NCBI GenBank assembly: GCA_963995525.1
Contig: OZ023205.1
Coordinates: 51,185,681-51,249,680 of the forward strand
Direction: 5' to 3'
DNA: 64,000 bases
Source of the DNA: Escarpia spicata
Taxonomy: Eukaryota; Annelida; Polychaeta; Sabellida; Siboglinidae
The notes under the pieces were generated by a model that saw nothing but the letters and a program-made list of their open reading frames with translations, made no database searches and was not told the origin of the DNA. Position numbers and translations under genes: made by a program. Each line of letters begins with the position of its first letter. Position 1 is the stretch's first letter. Positions 42,496-54,333 of the stretch are shown piece after piece.

Positions 42496-42747
42496 TTACA
42501 TAGAGGGTAAGTTAATTGAGCCAAGGAAGGCGGTGGTGGTCTCGCGGGTGGCAATCATACGCTTCTGGCAGTATCTGCACCCGATGTAGAAGGGGGTATG
42601 CTGGCGTGCTTCGGCAATGAGGAGACCCATGACTTTGATAACGGCGTCAGCGATTACCTTCCCTTCCAGAGTTGCCACATCCACCTGTGGTTCCGACGGC
42701 GAGGAAGGACGATTAGTCACCAGCATGATGAGTCGGCTCGTATTCAT
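42496..42747 (-). CDS. Hypothetical 83-aa protein with TATA box
   Basis: Open frame from ATG 42747 to stop 42496-42498, starting MNTSRLIMLVTNRPSS and ending RETTTAFLGSINLPSM, with a possible zinc-binding CRYCQKR (residues 57-63). A TATATAAG at 42851-42858 (minus strand) lies about 100 bp upstream, and local GC is higher than around it. It may belong to a viral or transposon fragment together with the repeat field to its left. No family recognised. Confidence 0.35.
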   Translation of the reverse strand: MNTSRLIMLVTNRPSSPSEPQVDVATLEGKVIADAVIKVMGLLIAEARQHTPFYIGCRYCQKRMIATRETTTAFLGSINLPSM

Positions 42748-42850
42748 CGCTCGAGTCTACTGCATCGCGAGGGCTGTAATCAACATGATTTTATTAGCCA
42801 AATTTACAAATATGATTGGAAGGTCGTAGACCTGACTGGCTGAGCCCGCG

Positions 42851-42858
42851 CTTATATA
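42851..42858 (-). promoter_or_regulatory. Candidate TATA box for the 83-aa ORF
   Basis: TATATAAG on the minus strand, ~104 bp upstream of the ATG at 42747. Confidence 0.35.
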
Positions 42859-43079
42859 GGTTTCTGAGAATCACGAGCGTGCCGAATGGTCACGTGGGCG
42901 TGCCGAATAAGCATGGACCTCATAGTAGAAAGTACACGCACGGACTGCAGAATAGACATAGCCCCATGAAGAAAAAAACATAATTAAGCATGCGCAATGA
43001 TCTATTTAACGACATGATTGACTTATTTTTGTCATTCATCACATAAGAAACAAATTTAAGTCTTTCACACATTTTCCAT

Positions 43080-43430
43080 CAAGGGGCGCTACTTGACCTA
43101 CGTATTTAGTTCAAAACCTAATCCCAAGGGGGCGTCTCATAGTTCACCACTTATCCGCCAGTGGCCGTTACATAGTTCACCATTTATCCGCCAGTGGGCG
43201 CTTATTGACCTAGTTATTTAGTTCAAAGCCAATTTCCAGGAGCGCCACTTGACCATGACTTATAACTTTTGTTTATAACTTTGACCTAGGTTTTTGATAT
43301 CTGATATTGACCTACAGTTTGACCTTTGACCTTGACCTAGATATTCGCCATTGACCTTTGATCTTCAACCGGAAGTGATGTCCTTTTTTGGGCCTAGAAC
43401 TTTGACCTAAAACATTGACCTTTGAAGTGA
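43080..43430. repeat. Cluster of TGACCT words and duplicated 'gccagtgggcg' segments
   Basis: TTGACCT/TGACCTTTGACC words occur over ten times between 43,090 and 43,420. In the first half, 'ATAGTTCACCAYTTATCCGCCAGTGG' segments are repeated near 43,140 and 43,176. TGACCT is the nuclear-receptor half-site, but simple repeat origin is equally likely. Confidence 0.5.
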
Positions 43431-43599
43431 CGTAATTTACTCGTCCTCCGATCATAATCATGTGTCCCTTCATTTCAACGCAATATACTACTTACTGACT
43501 ACCTTGTATTTTAGCCAATAATGTTATATTTTTTACATATTTATTTCTTAATTAGCATTTCTTTTTATGTAATATACTATTATATACGTGTGCATGTAT

Positions 43600-43670
43600 G
43601 TAAAGCGCCCGAGGGCAATTTTAATTGATTGGGCGCTATATAAGTACTTTTATTTATTTATTTTATTTAA
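43600..43670 (+). repeat. Conserved tail of a SINE/MITE-type repeat
   Basis: TGTAAAGCGCCCGAGGGCAA ... GGGCGCTATATAAGTA followed by (TTTA)n matches the common 'TGTAAAGCGC...GCGCTATATAA(ATTT)n' tail found on many invertebrate and fish repeats. Confidence 0.5.
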
Positions 43671-43749
43671 TAGGATTTGAGTAATACCAAATCGCGTGAT
43701 GAATCCAGAATGAATATTTATTGTTGTCATCTGCATTTCGTAGACAATC

Positions 43750-44857
43750 TAGAGCCATCTACTACAGCGTCTAACAAACACTAGTAGAACTACACGGGAA
43801 AGGAAGAGATCGTTCGCCATGCCTGTGCGATGTCTTGTAGCTTCGAAAACAAGCGAGCCAATAGGAAGGATGCAAAAACAATAATGCACCAATTGTTTTC
43901 GGCCAGTAAATACGGGGAAGAAAGGATAGAATGTGACTAATGTTCGGCGTGGGCATACCATGATTTCTCAGGGGGAGAGTGCACAGTGTGTTTGCGAACT
44001 GTGTGGTGATGGCTATTATCTAATCAATACATGTGGATGTACAGGGGCCCGTTTTTAGCGCACCTTTTTAGCGAGTCAAAAATCGGGTGGTGTTCTGAAC
44101 CACCCCAAACATCATAGGCTCTTGAACAGGGGGGGTCAGGGGGCAGCTACCTTTGAATTTATCCGGGGGGCAGGCATATGGTCCTGCCAACCCATTAAAT
44201 GTGAGCGTGAATGTTTGTTTTTTTGGCGAGCGTCAATGGCGGGTAGAAATCTAAATTTTATGAGACGATTACTGTGTATTTTGACGACTGTGAAAGGTTT
44301 GTGCAACTGGAGAGCAGACATATGGTTTTCTGCTCGCCTCTTAGTAAGAGGCGGCGCAGACATATGGTTTTCTGTCCCCCCCCCCCCCCCCCCCCCCCAC
44401 CTTCTTCGGATTACAAAATTTCAGCTGCGATAGCGGAGAACTTGAAGTTACAGCGGCGCAGTGGCGAACAATTTCCAACACCGATGTCACAATCGAGCCA
44501 AGCGAGACAGCCACAAGATGAAGGAAGATGTGAAGATATGCGGCGGCGAAAATGTTTCAGTGGTGCTGAAGCTCCGTTAGCCCCCCAATATGAATTTTGT
44601 TCCCGTGCCACTGCTGTACATAAAGTAATTTTATTAGAAGTATGCTAAATTTTAGCACAGACTTACTCAAATAAATGGGGAAGATGCAGCCGTGAAAAAT
44701 GTATTATGATGACAAATGTCAACTTTATGACAAATCCCGCTTTAGGGCCTCGTTTTGCACGCCGTTCCCATACTTGCCAGTAGGCATATATTGCCAGTAT
44801 CTAATCATAATCAAGGAAACATACGTGTATGTACGCGGGTGAGATAACGTTAATACG
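43750..44857. other. Intergenic sequence with homopolymer C run
   Basis: No gene recognised. GCAGACATATGGTTTTCTG is repeated at about 44,314 and 44,356, just before a 23-base C run (44376-44398). Confidence 0.6.
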
Positions 44858-45057
44858 NNNNNNNNNNNNNNNNNNNNNNNNNNNNNNNNNNNNNNNNNNN
44901 NNNNNNNNNNNNNNNNNNNNNNNNNNNNNNNNNNNNNNNNNNNNNNNNNNNNNNNNNNNNNNNNNNNNNNNNNNNNNNNNNNNNNNNNNNNNNNNNNNNN
45001 NNNNNNNNNNNNNNNNNNNNNNNNNNNNNNNNNNNNNNNNNNNNNNNNNNNNNNNNN
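44858..45057. other. Assembly gap (200 N)
   Basis: Exactly 200 N, a conventional gap size, so the true length is unknown. The repeat at 45058-45180 borders it. Confidence 1.
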
Positions 45058-45180
45058 ATCAGGAATTCAATGGAACCATTTGCAATGATGCCCGACTATG
45101 AACACCTGACACAAAATTCAAAATGGTCGCCATTTTTTACCGAAAATAAAGCAGAAACACGATTTTGGTGTCTGTACCTA
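45058..45180 (-). repeat. Inverted copy of the 'gcgaccattttg' repeat, left of the PIN-like relic
   Basis: Reverse complement of the repeat at 47,950-48,040: shared words include ATCAGGAATTCAATG, GATGCCCGACTATGA and CAAAATGGTCGCCATTTTT. It starts at the edge of the N gap. Confidence 0.8.
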
Positions 45181-46028
45181 TGTTTTAGCCTATGGGCAAG
45201 AACACAGTACTGGTACACACTTGTACTGCCTTAATTATAAGTGAAATATATATTGTACACTAAAAGAAAATGTTTTCTTTGACTTGGCATTGGCACTAAT
45301 TAATTTGAGAAATAATTTTTCAAGAAGTATAAATAACAAGTTTTTTTACGCAGACCTAACGAAAATTTACTTTTGTCGTGTCCATTTATCAGTTACGTAC
45401 CTACAATGAATGTGTGGACTTGATTAGCCCCCGACGATCCGCGTGTTCATTTGGGTGGAGTCCTACCCCATCTGTGGCCATGTCACACTTGGAGGAGTTG
45501 AAGAAGCATTCCCATCCTATCAAAATGAAAAAGCAAGCCTCTATAACATTATTAACGATAAAGTGGCGAGTACTTCTGTCAACGTCTAGGAAACCCTCAA
45601 GATAATAATACAATAATAATGTCAACTCGTAGAGCGCCATAATTCTAGACAAAAGTCCATTCAAAGGCGCTAAAATAGATTAATACATGGATATTAAAAC
45701 AAACTAGTTAAATAAATGATAATAAAAATAAATAAATTGGTAAAACCGTGATGCATAATGCGTAGGCAATAAGATTATGTGGTAAAAGTATATAGCATTA
45801 ATTAAGACGTGACATAATGTGTGCATTATAAGGCATAAATAAGTTAGTTAAATGAAATAAGTTATTTAAAAACACTATGTCATGTACGAGATCACAGACT
45901 AAACTAAACGTTGAATGCTACACGGAATAGATGGGTTTTTAAAAGTCGTTTGAATGTGGCTAGCGCTGTGACTGTCTTTAATTCTAACGGAAGAGAGGGA
46001 AGGGCATGCTCCTAGACTTCAGGTCTCA
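45181..46028. other. AT-rich spacer
   Basis: No recognised gene. Two overlapping frames at 45,378-45,664 have no known motif. Confidence 0.6.
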
Positions 46029-47427
46029 TTGCCTGGTGGCTTCCACGCTCCCCTGAAAAGAAAAGTCAAAACCATGGAATCAGTCAAACGTGGCGTGGCC
46101 ATATGTGAGAATGACATGGCATCACTATTTAGTCGTCTCATCACGGTAGGGCAGCACCGCAAGTCGAACTTCAAACAATGTTTGACTATGAACTGTGCAC
46201 AGTCCCTAAATCAATCATTGTTGAATATGGATGTCTGAGGACTGGGACAAAATCCACTCTCGACTCTAAACTGAAAGCGGATGATCTTCAACCAGCAGCT
46301 CCAGACAATGTGATCGTCGATGGCCAGCAACTTCTATATCATATTGTTTGGCCCTGTGCTGGGTCTGCTTCAGATTTCGCCAACAACATGAAGGACAGAC
46401 TAATCCAGTACCAATCAACAGAAGTGCTGGTCATCTTCAATCGCTATGATGACCCGTCAGCAAAGGACCATGAACGAATCCGGCGTGCAGGTGAAGGGGC
46501 TGTTGACTACAACATCACAATATCCAGCAAGCTCCCATGCCGCGACGCCATCATGACGAGCAAGGCACATATGAAGGCCCTCATCAGGGTTCTCTCCACA
46601 TTCAATTTCGGCAACAATGTGACGATGGTTGGAAGAGAGGATAGCGTGTACATCCATGACGAAGCAGATATTATTATAACTAGTTATCTTCTGGAGGCTG
46701 TGAAGAATGGTAAGAAAAATGTACGAATGATCAGTGTTGACACATACGCAGCTGACAGCCCGTGTGCAGCTAGCTCGATGGAATGGGGCTATCCTCAACA
46801 TTATCCATTTGGCCATGGCAAAGCGATGGCGCTAAATTTATTTAAATATGCTGACCACTCTGGCCTCTACACTGTCTTCGGTGACGAGGGTGTTACTCTC
46901 GCACAGTTGATGGAGGCTGGACGGGAATTTATCTGCTCGCTCTATGGTGTTGCTGAAGGCACAAGCATGGCTTCTGCCAGGCATGCGCTCTACTCCAAAA
47001 GGACCAGAGGGAAAGTTGTATGTATCAAGACTCTTCCTCTGACAGACGCTAATCTGGCCTACCACATCCTGCGAGCTCACTACCAAGTCATGTTCTGGAA
47101 AGCAGCAGATCAGCATACTCCGCCCGTTGTTGATATCGCTGATTATGGATGGGAGTTTGCCACTGGTGCAGGGGGTGTGCCAACTCCATGCTTCGCAAGA
47201 GGACCAGCAGCCCCCCCCCTTCTCTCATGGACGTCTTCAACGGTCAGTGTAAACCTGTAGGGAAAGCTTACAGCAGTCATGCATGTAGCTGTCATTCTGA
47301 ATGATTGTCCTGCACACCGTACTGCTTCTGTGATGGTGAAGCCACGTACCTCAACCTGTTCACCAAACACAATGAGCATGAGAATGACGCTAGATATAAT
47401 AATGAGGAAGAAGGTGATAGGAAATAG
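46029..47427 (+). pseudogene. PIN-like multicopy invertebrate protein (internal deletion, frameshifts)
   Basis: Relic of a large multicopy family in marine invertebrates, with a PIN-like nuclease fold of unknown role. The N-terminal frame (46,029-46,180) has MESVKRGVAICENDMASLFS and LITVGQHRKSNFK; a frameshift near 46,180 leads to the main frame. Signatures there: NVIVDGQQLLYHIVWP, VLVIFNRYDDPSAKDHERIR, LPCRDAIMTSKAHMKALIRV, GREDSVYIHDEADIIITSYL, then YPFGHGKAMALNLF, TDANLAYHILRAHYQVMFWK and GVPTPCFARGPAAPP. The acidic segment and 'GCD' region expected between DEAD and YPFG is reduced to about 20 unrelated residues, an internal deletion. A frameshift in a C run near 47,215 precedes a Cys-rich tail (SSHACSCHSE, SCTPYCFCDGE) ending 47,427, with one internal stop. 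Confidence 0.75.
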
Positions 47428-47859
47428 AAGAGGAGGATGAGTGAATGGCGGAACTAAACTTTTCTATGAGAATGTAATGTGAATGGCGTCCCTTTCATAT
47501 ACCGTTGGTTTTGAATTGATTAATGACATACACATTGTCAATGTCCAAATGAAACCTGTCATTACGAAAAATGCTCTCAAATTGTGTTTCAGCAAATTTA
47601 TAATTGAGTACTTCTTACTTTGAATTGTGTACTTTTAAATGTTGATCATGTATGATACAGATTCATTCGTGATTACTGCATGCCATATTGCAAAGCTTTT
47701 GTATGTATCTTGTCAGAAGTAGCCATATACATGTACATGTACGTATAGCTGTTAGCATACTCGTAGCTCATTCATGATGAATGATCTTTGCAAATGCAGA
47801 ACTGTAAATAAATGTTATCTTACATACGTCCCAATTTTAACAACGGCTTTATTGTCATG

Positions 47860-48260
47860 TCACATCAATACAATATCATTGGAAAACAATTCCAATGAAC
47901 TCATTATTCACCAAAACATCATGTTTCTAGCATCATCCAATCAAAAGTCATGGTTATTTTCGGTAAAAATGACGACCATTTTGAATTTTGTTCATGTGCT
48001 CATAGTCGGGCATCATTGGTTACATTGAATTCCTGATATGGCAAAACATAGGGAAGGACACATAAATCGTGTCTCTAGTATAAACCAATCAAAAGTTATG
48101 CTCGATGTTTGGCTATTTTCGGTGAAAATGGCGACCATTTTGGATTTTTGTCATGTGAACATGATTGGAAATGGTTCCTTTGCACTCTTCATATGCCAAA
48201 ACATGTGTATAGACACCAACATCATGTTCCTAGCATGCTCCAGTGCAAACATTTTCTAAT
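47860..48260 (+). repeat. Two tandem copies of a ~160-bp repeat ('gcgaccattttg')
   Basis: TTTTCGGTAAAAATGACGACC near 47,957 recurs as TTTTCGGTGAAAATGGCGACC near 48,117. CATCATGTTTCTAGCAT and CATCATGTTCCTAGCAT mark the outer ends. The same repeat lies inverted at 45058-45180. Confidence 0.8.
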
Positions 48261-48639
48261 TTGACTTAGGTTCACAGCAGCCATCTTGGATTTGGATGAC
48301 TCCCACACGTTGCCCAAGGATGGCGCGTTGCCATCCCGCTAATTTGAGTTGAGAGATCCATAACCTACATGATTCAGCAAAAAACCTTACATTACCAATC
48401 ATTTCCAGGTTCCAAAAATGGCAACTCGACTATCACGTTATTTCCAAAAATAATTTTTTAAATGTTTATATAAAATAAATTTATATTAAAGTAATATTTT
48501 AACTGGTAAATTTTATGAATGGTTTGGCTAATATTTGGCTTCTGATTTGTCTTAACAATGAAGAACGCACATTTGAACAACAATGTAAATATATATATAT
48601 ATATTTATGAACATGTATTCGAGTAACTTAATTTATGAC

Positions 48640-48902
48640 TTTAATGATCTTGTTCACTGCACCGGTGTAAAACCATGGTGCTACACGACGGACCCCGGAA
48701 TGCGCTGGGAATATTGCGACATCCCGATGTGTGACGAACTTCAGACGACTATCGCACCTGAGACGACTACCGCACCTGAGACGACTATCGCACCTGAGAC
48801 GACTACCGCACCTGAGACGACTATCGCACCTGAGACGACTACCGCACCTGAGACGACCACCGCACCTGAGACGATCGCCACATTTGAACGTAATGAGCAG
48901 TA
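48640..48902 (+). CDS. Kringle C-terminal half followed by Thr/Pro repeat
   Basis: The frame reads [20 protein letters not shown] followed by C, the C-terminal half of a kringle domain including its last two cysteines. It runs directly into an APETT repeat (about eight hexapeptides, [12 protein letters not shown]) and stops at 48,900-48,902. Kringles are extracellular disulfide-bonded modules, and Thr/Pro repeats are usual O-glycosylated linkers. The N-terminal half and a clear acceptor site are missing immediately upstream, so this is either one exon of a larger gene or a pseudo-exon. A related half-kringle with a Thr-rich tail lies at 51598-51895. Confidence 0.5.
48743..48878 (+). repeat. 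18-bp coding minisatellite (APETTx)
   Basis: Unit GACGACTATCGCACCTGA, alternating with GACGACTACCGCACCTGA, about seven to eight copies. It keeps the plus-strand frame. Confidence 0.9.
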
Positions 48903-49444
48903 ACAGTTTGTTGGATTGATTGTAGATGTATTTAATTCAAGTTGGACTTCAGGATTACAACTTTCCAGGACGTCATGCTTGTCGGCTTCCCTTCTTTCTT
49001 CTTTTCTTTCTCTCATTTCAAATGCACGTCCTCTGCTGCGAATGCGTCCACACGCGAGATTTATGTCAACCTGGAAGCATTTCTTTAGTGATGTGTTTTA
49101 GCAAGCCTAATTATGGATGCTACTCCAAAATCGTCGAGCACCCCTTGATCACGATTCTCATCGCCAACTAAGGCAATGATGGACACGATGACTGAATGCG
49201 GAAACAGCAGCCGAACGCCATCGGCATTGATTGCAAACGCATAGCGTTTTCGATTCCGTGCTTTGTTACAGGTACGTAATGCTTTCGATGGTAATTAACT
49301 TTGTTGGTATAACCGTAAGTTTCCACATCTGCATAATCCCAGAATGTGTTTGTGTGCGTGAGTGCGTGCGAGGGTGCATGTTGGTAGTTGTAGAACCAAT
49401 GTGTAGGTGTTAGATTTAATATTTTGGTATTCACCTAGTTATGT
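48903..49444. other. Spacer, no recognised gene
   Basis: Short frames only; a TG-rich stretch near 49,345-49,385. Confidence 0.6.
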
Positions 49445-50980
49445 ATGAGTAATGGAAAATGTTGGGTAAAAAGCCAGGAGAATTCTGCAAAGCGGGACTA
49501 TTACACTGGTTTAATCCTGGGAAATAAGAAGAAACCAAAATTAATGTGGAAATGCCTAAAAGAACTCCTGCCAGGAAAATCCAAGTCCAGCCCCAAAGGT
49601 GTACTTGTTGAAGGTCAAATAAATATTGATCCCAAATGTAAGGCCAATGCATTCAACAAGTATTTTACATCCATTGGTCAAGAATTGGCATGTAGGTTTT
49701 CACCAGCGGCTTTATTCACTCTATCTAAATCATCCGAAATACCTATTTTTATTTTCCCTACTGTCACACCTGATTTTATTGAACAACAACTAAGGAATAT
49801 GCCCGAAAATAAATATGTTGGTCTGGACAGACTGCCTGGCAACTATTACTCATAGCAGCACCAGTCATATCACAACCACTCGCTTTCATTCTTTCATTCT
49901 CTCTGTGAAATCTGGCAAGTTTATCACAGAATGGAAATGTGCAAAGGTGCTACCACTTTACAAATCAGGTCCATCAATGGAAACTAACAACTACAGACCG
50001 ATCTCAATGCTGCCCATTTTGCCTACACTACTTGAACGTTTTGTTCATAGTTCTTTTACAGATTATTTGGAAGAGCATAAACTTCTCACGAATGCCCATT
50101 TAAGCAAAGTGAAACAATAGTATTTTGATATTAACAAACTTAAAATGGGACGACCACATTAAAAGCATGATTCCTAACATTTCACCCAAAATAGGAATCA
50201 TAAGATCTCTTCGTAAAATAGTATCAATCGACGTTCTCAAGCAATTATATAATGCAATAGTTCAACCACACTCCGATTATGGAGATGTAATTTATGATTA
50301 AGCCTCAGCATCAACCAAAACTAGATTACAGAAATTACAGACCAGACCTGCTAGACTCATATCCGGGTCTAGTCCTAGACAAAATAGAAACACTATGTTT
50401 AAAACACTAGGCTGGTTATCTCTACAGCAAAGAAGGGATTTTAATAAATGTCTTCTTATGTACAAGTGTGTAAATGGTCTACACCACAATATTTGCGTGA
50501 TATGCTTACATCAAATAGTCATTCTTACAATACCAGAAATGCCTCTCAGCTGAAACCACCCAAAGCCAGAACTGCCTACTATCAACGCAGTTTCAATGTG
50601 TCCGGTTTTAAATTATGGAATAAACTACCAATTGAAATTCAAAACAGCCATTCTGTTCCAACCTTCAAAAAGACCCTACACAAATATATGAGTGCTACAC
50701 CACCATTTTAAGTGTACTTTGTTTTTATCTGTTTCTTGTATGTTATGACTACTTTATATATTTATCTTTTTTATTTCATACATTCTATATATTGTTATTA
50801 TTTATTTATTTATTCATTGTAATCTCTTTTAACTTGTATCCTTTGTACATATATCAACACGTGTTGTATGATTGATGTAAATGGTGTATGAATGGCTCGG
50901 CCATCGAAAATAGTGAAAACTAAGTACTGTATGTCACCGAGTAGAAATATAATTGTCAATCAATCAATCAATGAACACAG
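49445..50980 (+). mobile_element. Non-LTR retrotransposon (Jockey superfamily) with deleted RT core
   Basis: The linker and fingers region reads LMWKCLKELLPGK, ANAFNKYFTSIGQELA and, after a frameshift near 49,850, NNYRPISMLPILPTLLERFV. At about 50,118 the sequence jumps to the thumb region (TNLKWDDHIKSMIP, LKQLYNAIVQPHSDYGDVIY) so the catalytic palm is gone. The C-terminus has YNTRNASQLKPPKARTAYYQ, KLWNKLPIEIQ and a stop at 50,711. The 3' end is a TCAATCAATCAATCAATG tail near 50,958. Dead copy. Confidence 0.85.
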
Positions 50981-51597
50981 ACAGGAGCGAGTGTTCATTA
51001 GCACCTTGAAGGATATATACTTGCAGTATCTTCCAGTTACCGTACTAATATACAGATGTGCGAAAACAATCATGTTCTTGCATCGTAACAATTATTGCTA
51101 AGTTGATAAACCAATAGCTTCGTAATTTGTTTCTATAAGTGATGATACAATAATTTTATATATTTGTGCAAGATATGTCAGTCTCGTTATTGTTCTGGAA
51201 AGTGTCCTTCTTGTAATGTATGGAGTTGTGATTTACCTCCTTAGTGAACAAAGCTGTGTAATGTATGTGGCTACCATCCGGTGCTGCCATCTATCGTATT
51301 AATTTGTAGATGTTAGATGTCGCCTGTAACACGTAAAGTTCAGTGCTAAGCCCGAAGCCATGCTGTCAGTTAACTATTTCACAGAAAGCACTGATCTACT
51401 GGACACCAGAAACAAAATTGAAGAGACAACATAACCATGGTGGAGAAGATGATATGATCCAACAGCGCATTCACCAACCACCAGACATACATAAGCATGT
51501 CCAATACAATAAATAAAATAAAGCTGTACACAAATTACAAACATTACACTGACAATTGTTCTTGTCCGTTGAGTAATGATCCTTTCCTTCCTTACAG

Positions 51598-51895
51598 CCG
51601 CACAAACACAGTTGTGCGGCAGGAACCACAGCCAACTACTGCAAACAACCGTTTGACCTCTCACTGTCCCGAATCCGGGCCTTGGTGCTACACAACGGAT
51701 CCCACAGAGCGCGTCGACTTTTGCGACATCCCACTGTGTGTCGACCTAGACACGACTACCACAACTACGACTATTACCATAGCCAATACTACTACCCCAT
51801 CTGTGACGACTACCGCACCTGGTACAACAACAGAATGCAAAGCGCAGTTTACAATAGTGCTTGTTGACAAGCATTTATGTTACAATTTACTTTAG
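51598..51895 (+). pseudogene. Kringle-like half exon with Thr-rich tail
   Basis: After an acceptor-like CTTCCTTACAG (ending 51,597): one frame gives [10 protein letters not shown] and the next gives [20 protein letters not shown] then FCDIPLC, so the kringle signature is split by a frameshift near 51,655. The tail is Thr-rich ([20 protein letters not shown]) and ends at 51,895. Similar organisation to 48640-48902. Confidence 0.5.
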
Positions 51896-52619
51896 GTTTT
51901 TGAAATCTCACATGCTTCCGCTTCTTCCTGCCGCTTTTAAGTTTCTGTCGTTTCACGCACAGCTTTATTACCAGGTTTCTACGGCTGCGACGGCATACAC
52001 CACTTGGCCTATTTATATTTCAGCGAGCGAGCTTTCTTCTAGATATATTTTTCAGCAAGCCTACTAAGGTATCGTAATCGAATGTTGTCCAGCAGTTTGT
52101 TCGAGGTTCTTGTCTTCAACCATGATGTAACAACGAGGCAGAGAAGCAGCAGAGGGGAGCGGAGAAGGAAATGTCTCTACATCTACACGTATCCCTTCCA
52201 CCCGGAACCTCCTGTTTACATTGCAACATGATCTGCACATCGAGAATCAGGCTCCTGAGTCACCTCAGGACCCACGACCAATCACTGGCGGGCGTCATCC
52301 TCGTTTTGAGGGATCGCTGATGGTGATGATGCACCTTGACTGAAGGCGAAACGACAGCTGAAGCGATAACAAGACGATAGAGGTCGTTTGCACAAATATT
52401 CCAGGTACGGTTCAGCAACAAATTTGTAAAACATAAATTGCGAGCAGATCTGAGGCCATGCACATTTTCAGGAGTAGAAGAACGATTACAAAGCTAAACG
52501 GTGAGAGCCAATGCGTAACACAATTGGCGTTTCTTAATCTTATAATTTATAATATTATCAATAATGTCTTATCAGTTTGCCTTTGGAGGTATCAATAGTA
52601 ACTTGTGTTTGCCCCGTGT

Positions 52620-52800
52620 AAAGGTATGAGTAAATTTAAACTGGTCCTCTACGTCTTCTAAGTTTCGTAATTGAAACAAATCCAAGTATCAATATTTTCA
52701 CAACCATTCAATATTTGAAAACAATTCTACTTTAACTCGATTTAACCTCCTTGTCTCTACGGTTGTTAGAGGATATTCGTTTCGAAGTTTGATTAGAAAA
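52620..52800 (-). mobile_element. Degraded CR1-like LINE fragment
   Basis: Minus-strand TTVETRRLNRVKVELFSNI resembles TTLETRRLRGDHIEVFKILN of the intact copy at 57198-57990, with several stops after it. Confidence 0.4.
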
Positions 52801-54266
52801 CATTTCTCAGTTACGGGATAATTTAATTCGCTCTCCTCTGTGAGAATGACTGTAGATAAACGATACGTCAGCTGATGCAACACCCCCAGTGCATATCGTA
52901 AACTGCCCCGGTACGTGGTGTTATGTGAACTACAACCGTTTTTATACATTATTGAAATACGTCGTTACATTTATGTGTATCTCCCGTTCAGTCGATCCTG
53001 ATATTGCTGGAGATTGTGATGACATTGTTGACATTGTCATTTGATATCCTGTCCAAGGCTGTTTGCATTTCGTTTAGGACACAGGTTGTTTGGAAGTCAT
53101 AAGCTCTTAACGCGCAACCTTCATTGGCCGTCGATTGTGAAGACGTTCGGTCGGAGGTCAAAGAACTTTGTCCATCGGCCGTCGGTGTTTCTGATCGTGT
53201 GAATCATCGTTTATGTCCTTTCGTCAGTGACATGTTAGTGCGTAAGTGTAACTTTCTAGATATTAACATTGCGTTTTGTTGCGTTTTGTCAGCTATATAC
53301 GCACACAAACAACACACATATGTATATCTTTATATATATCTTTATATATATATATATATATATTTATACACTGTATATATATAAATATACATATGTGTGT
53401 GTTTGTATTTGTGTGTGCGTGTGTGTGTGGATTTCCACCGATATATATATATATATATATGACTTATTTATATATATATATATATATATCAACGGAAATC
53501 CGCTTGAGATCGTTAACTATCATGTGTAGAACCAAGCTGGTAAGACAGCTTTTACCTACACAATTTTGCTTCAATTTGTGTAACTGAAGATGGATGTCAT
53601 AATGCACTGCAAACAATGAATGCACGGTCCGCCCTACACAAATATACCACTTTGAAATATAACTCTGCTTTGAGAAATACAGGATCCACTTTGCTCTGGG
53701 AATCATATACGTGTGAAATTGGTGTAGCGATCGGTACCATATGTGTGAAACGACCCTGTGAGATGCAGGTGGACTTATGCGTCCACATACTAATAATCAG
53801 AGTAATTTTGATCATCACAGGTAGATGCTTGAACACACATGTTCTGTCTGTTCAAGGTTGCTGTCCAGACAACCGTGACCCATGGCTGCCAAGGTTTGCA
53901 CTTCGACGACTCTGTCCGGTGTGTGTTGAACGGAACGAACACGTGGATATCCGCAATCATCACCTGCCGTTTTGCCCACGAAGAAGGGTCATCACTATCG
54001 TACGACATCGTGGATGCCGTTAAAACACGAAGCTGGAGGTGGCTTGGCCACATCATTACTAAGACAATCCTCTTAGCGTTAAGAACGTCCTTAGCCGCTT
54101 CATGAAACCGGCCCATATCTTACGTCATTCAATAACTATCTCTACCAGTTGATCTCTTAGGGTGTAGTGAGATGTAATGTGATTTTAGTTCTTTGAAATC
54201 TAATAGTTTAATACTATGCTGGGTTGAATATTTACAGTAGGCACCCGCTAGCTCATTTATAGAGGT

Positions 54267-54267
<1 letters not shown>

Positions 54268-54332
<65 letters not shown>
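54268..54332. repeat. (TA)n microsatellite
   Basis: About 32 uninterrupted TA units. Confidence 0.95.

Positions 54333-54333
<1 letters not shown>

Noticed and set aside
44829..45101. 90-codon frame across the N gap
   Set aside because: Its body is undefined sequence.
53269..53706. IYIYIY-rich frames
   Set aside because: TA microsatellite translations.
53616..54116. Overlapping frames with Cys and a 'SWRWLGHI' segment
   Set aside because: The segment vaguely resembles a LINE C-terminus, but no second motif supports it.
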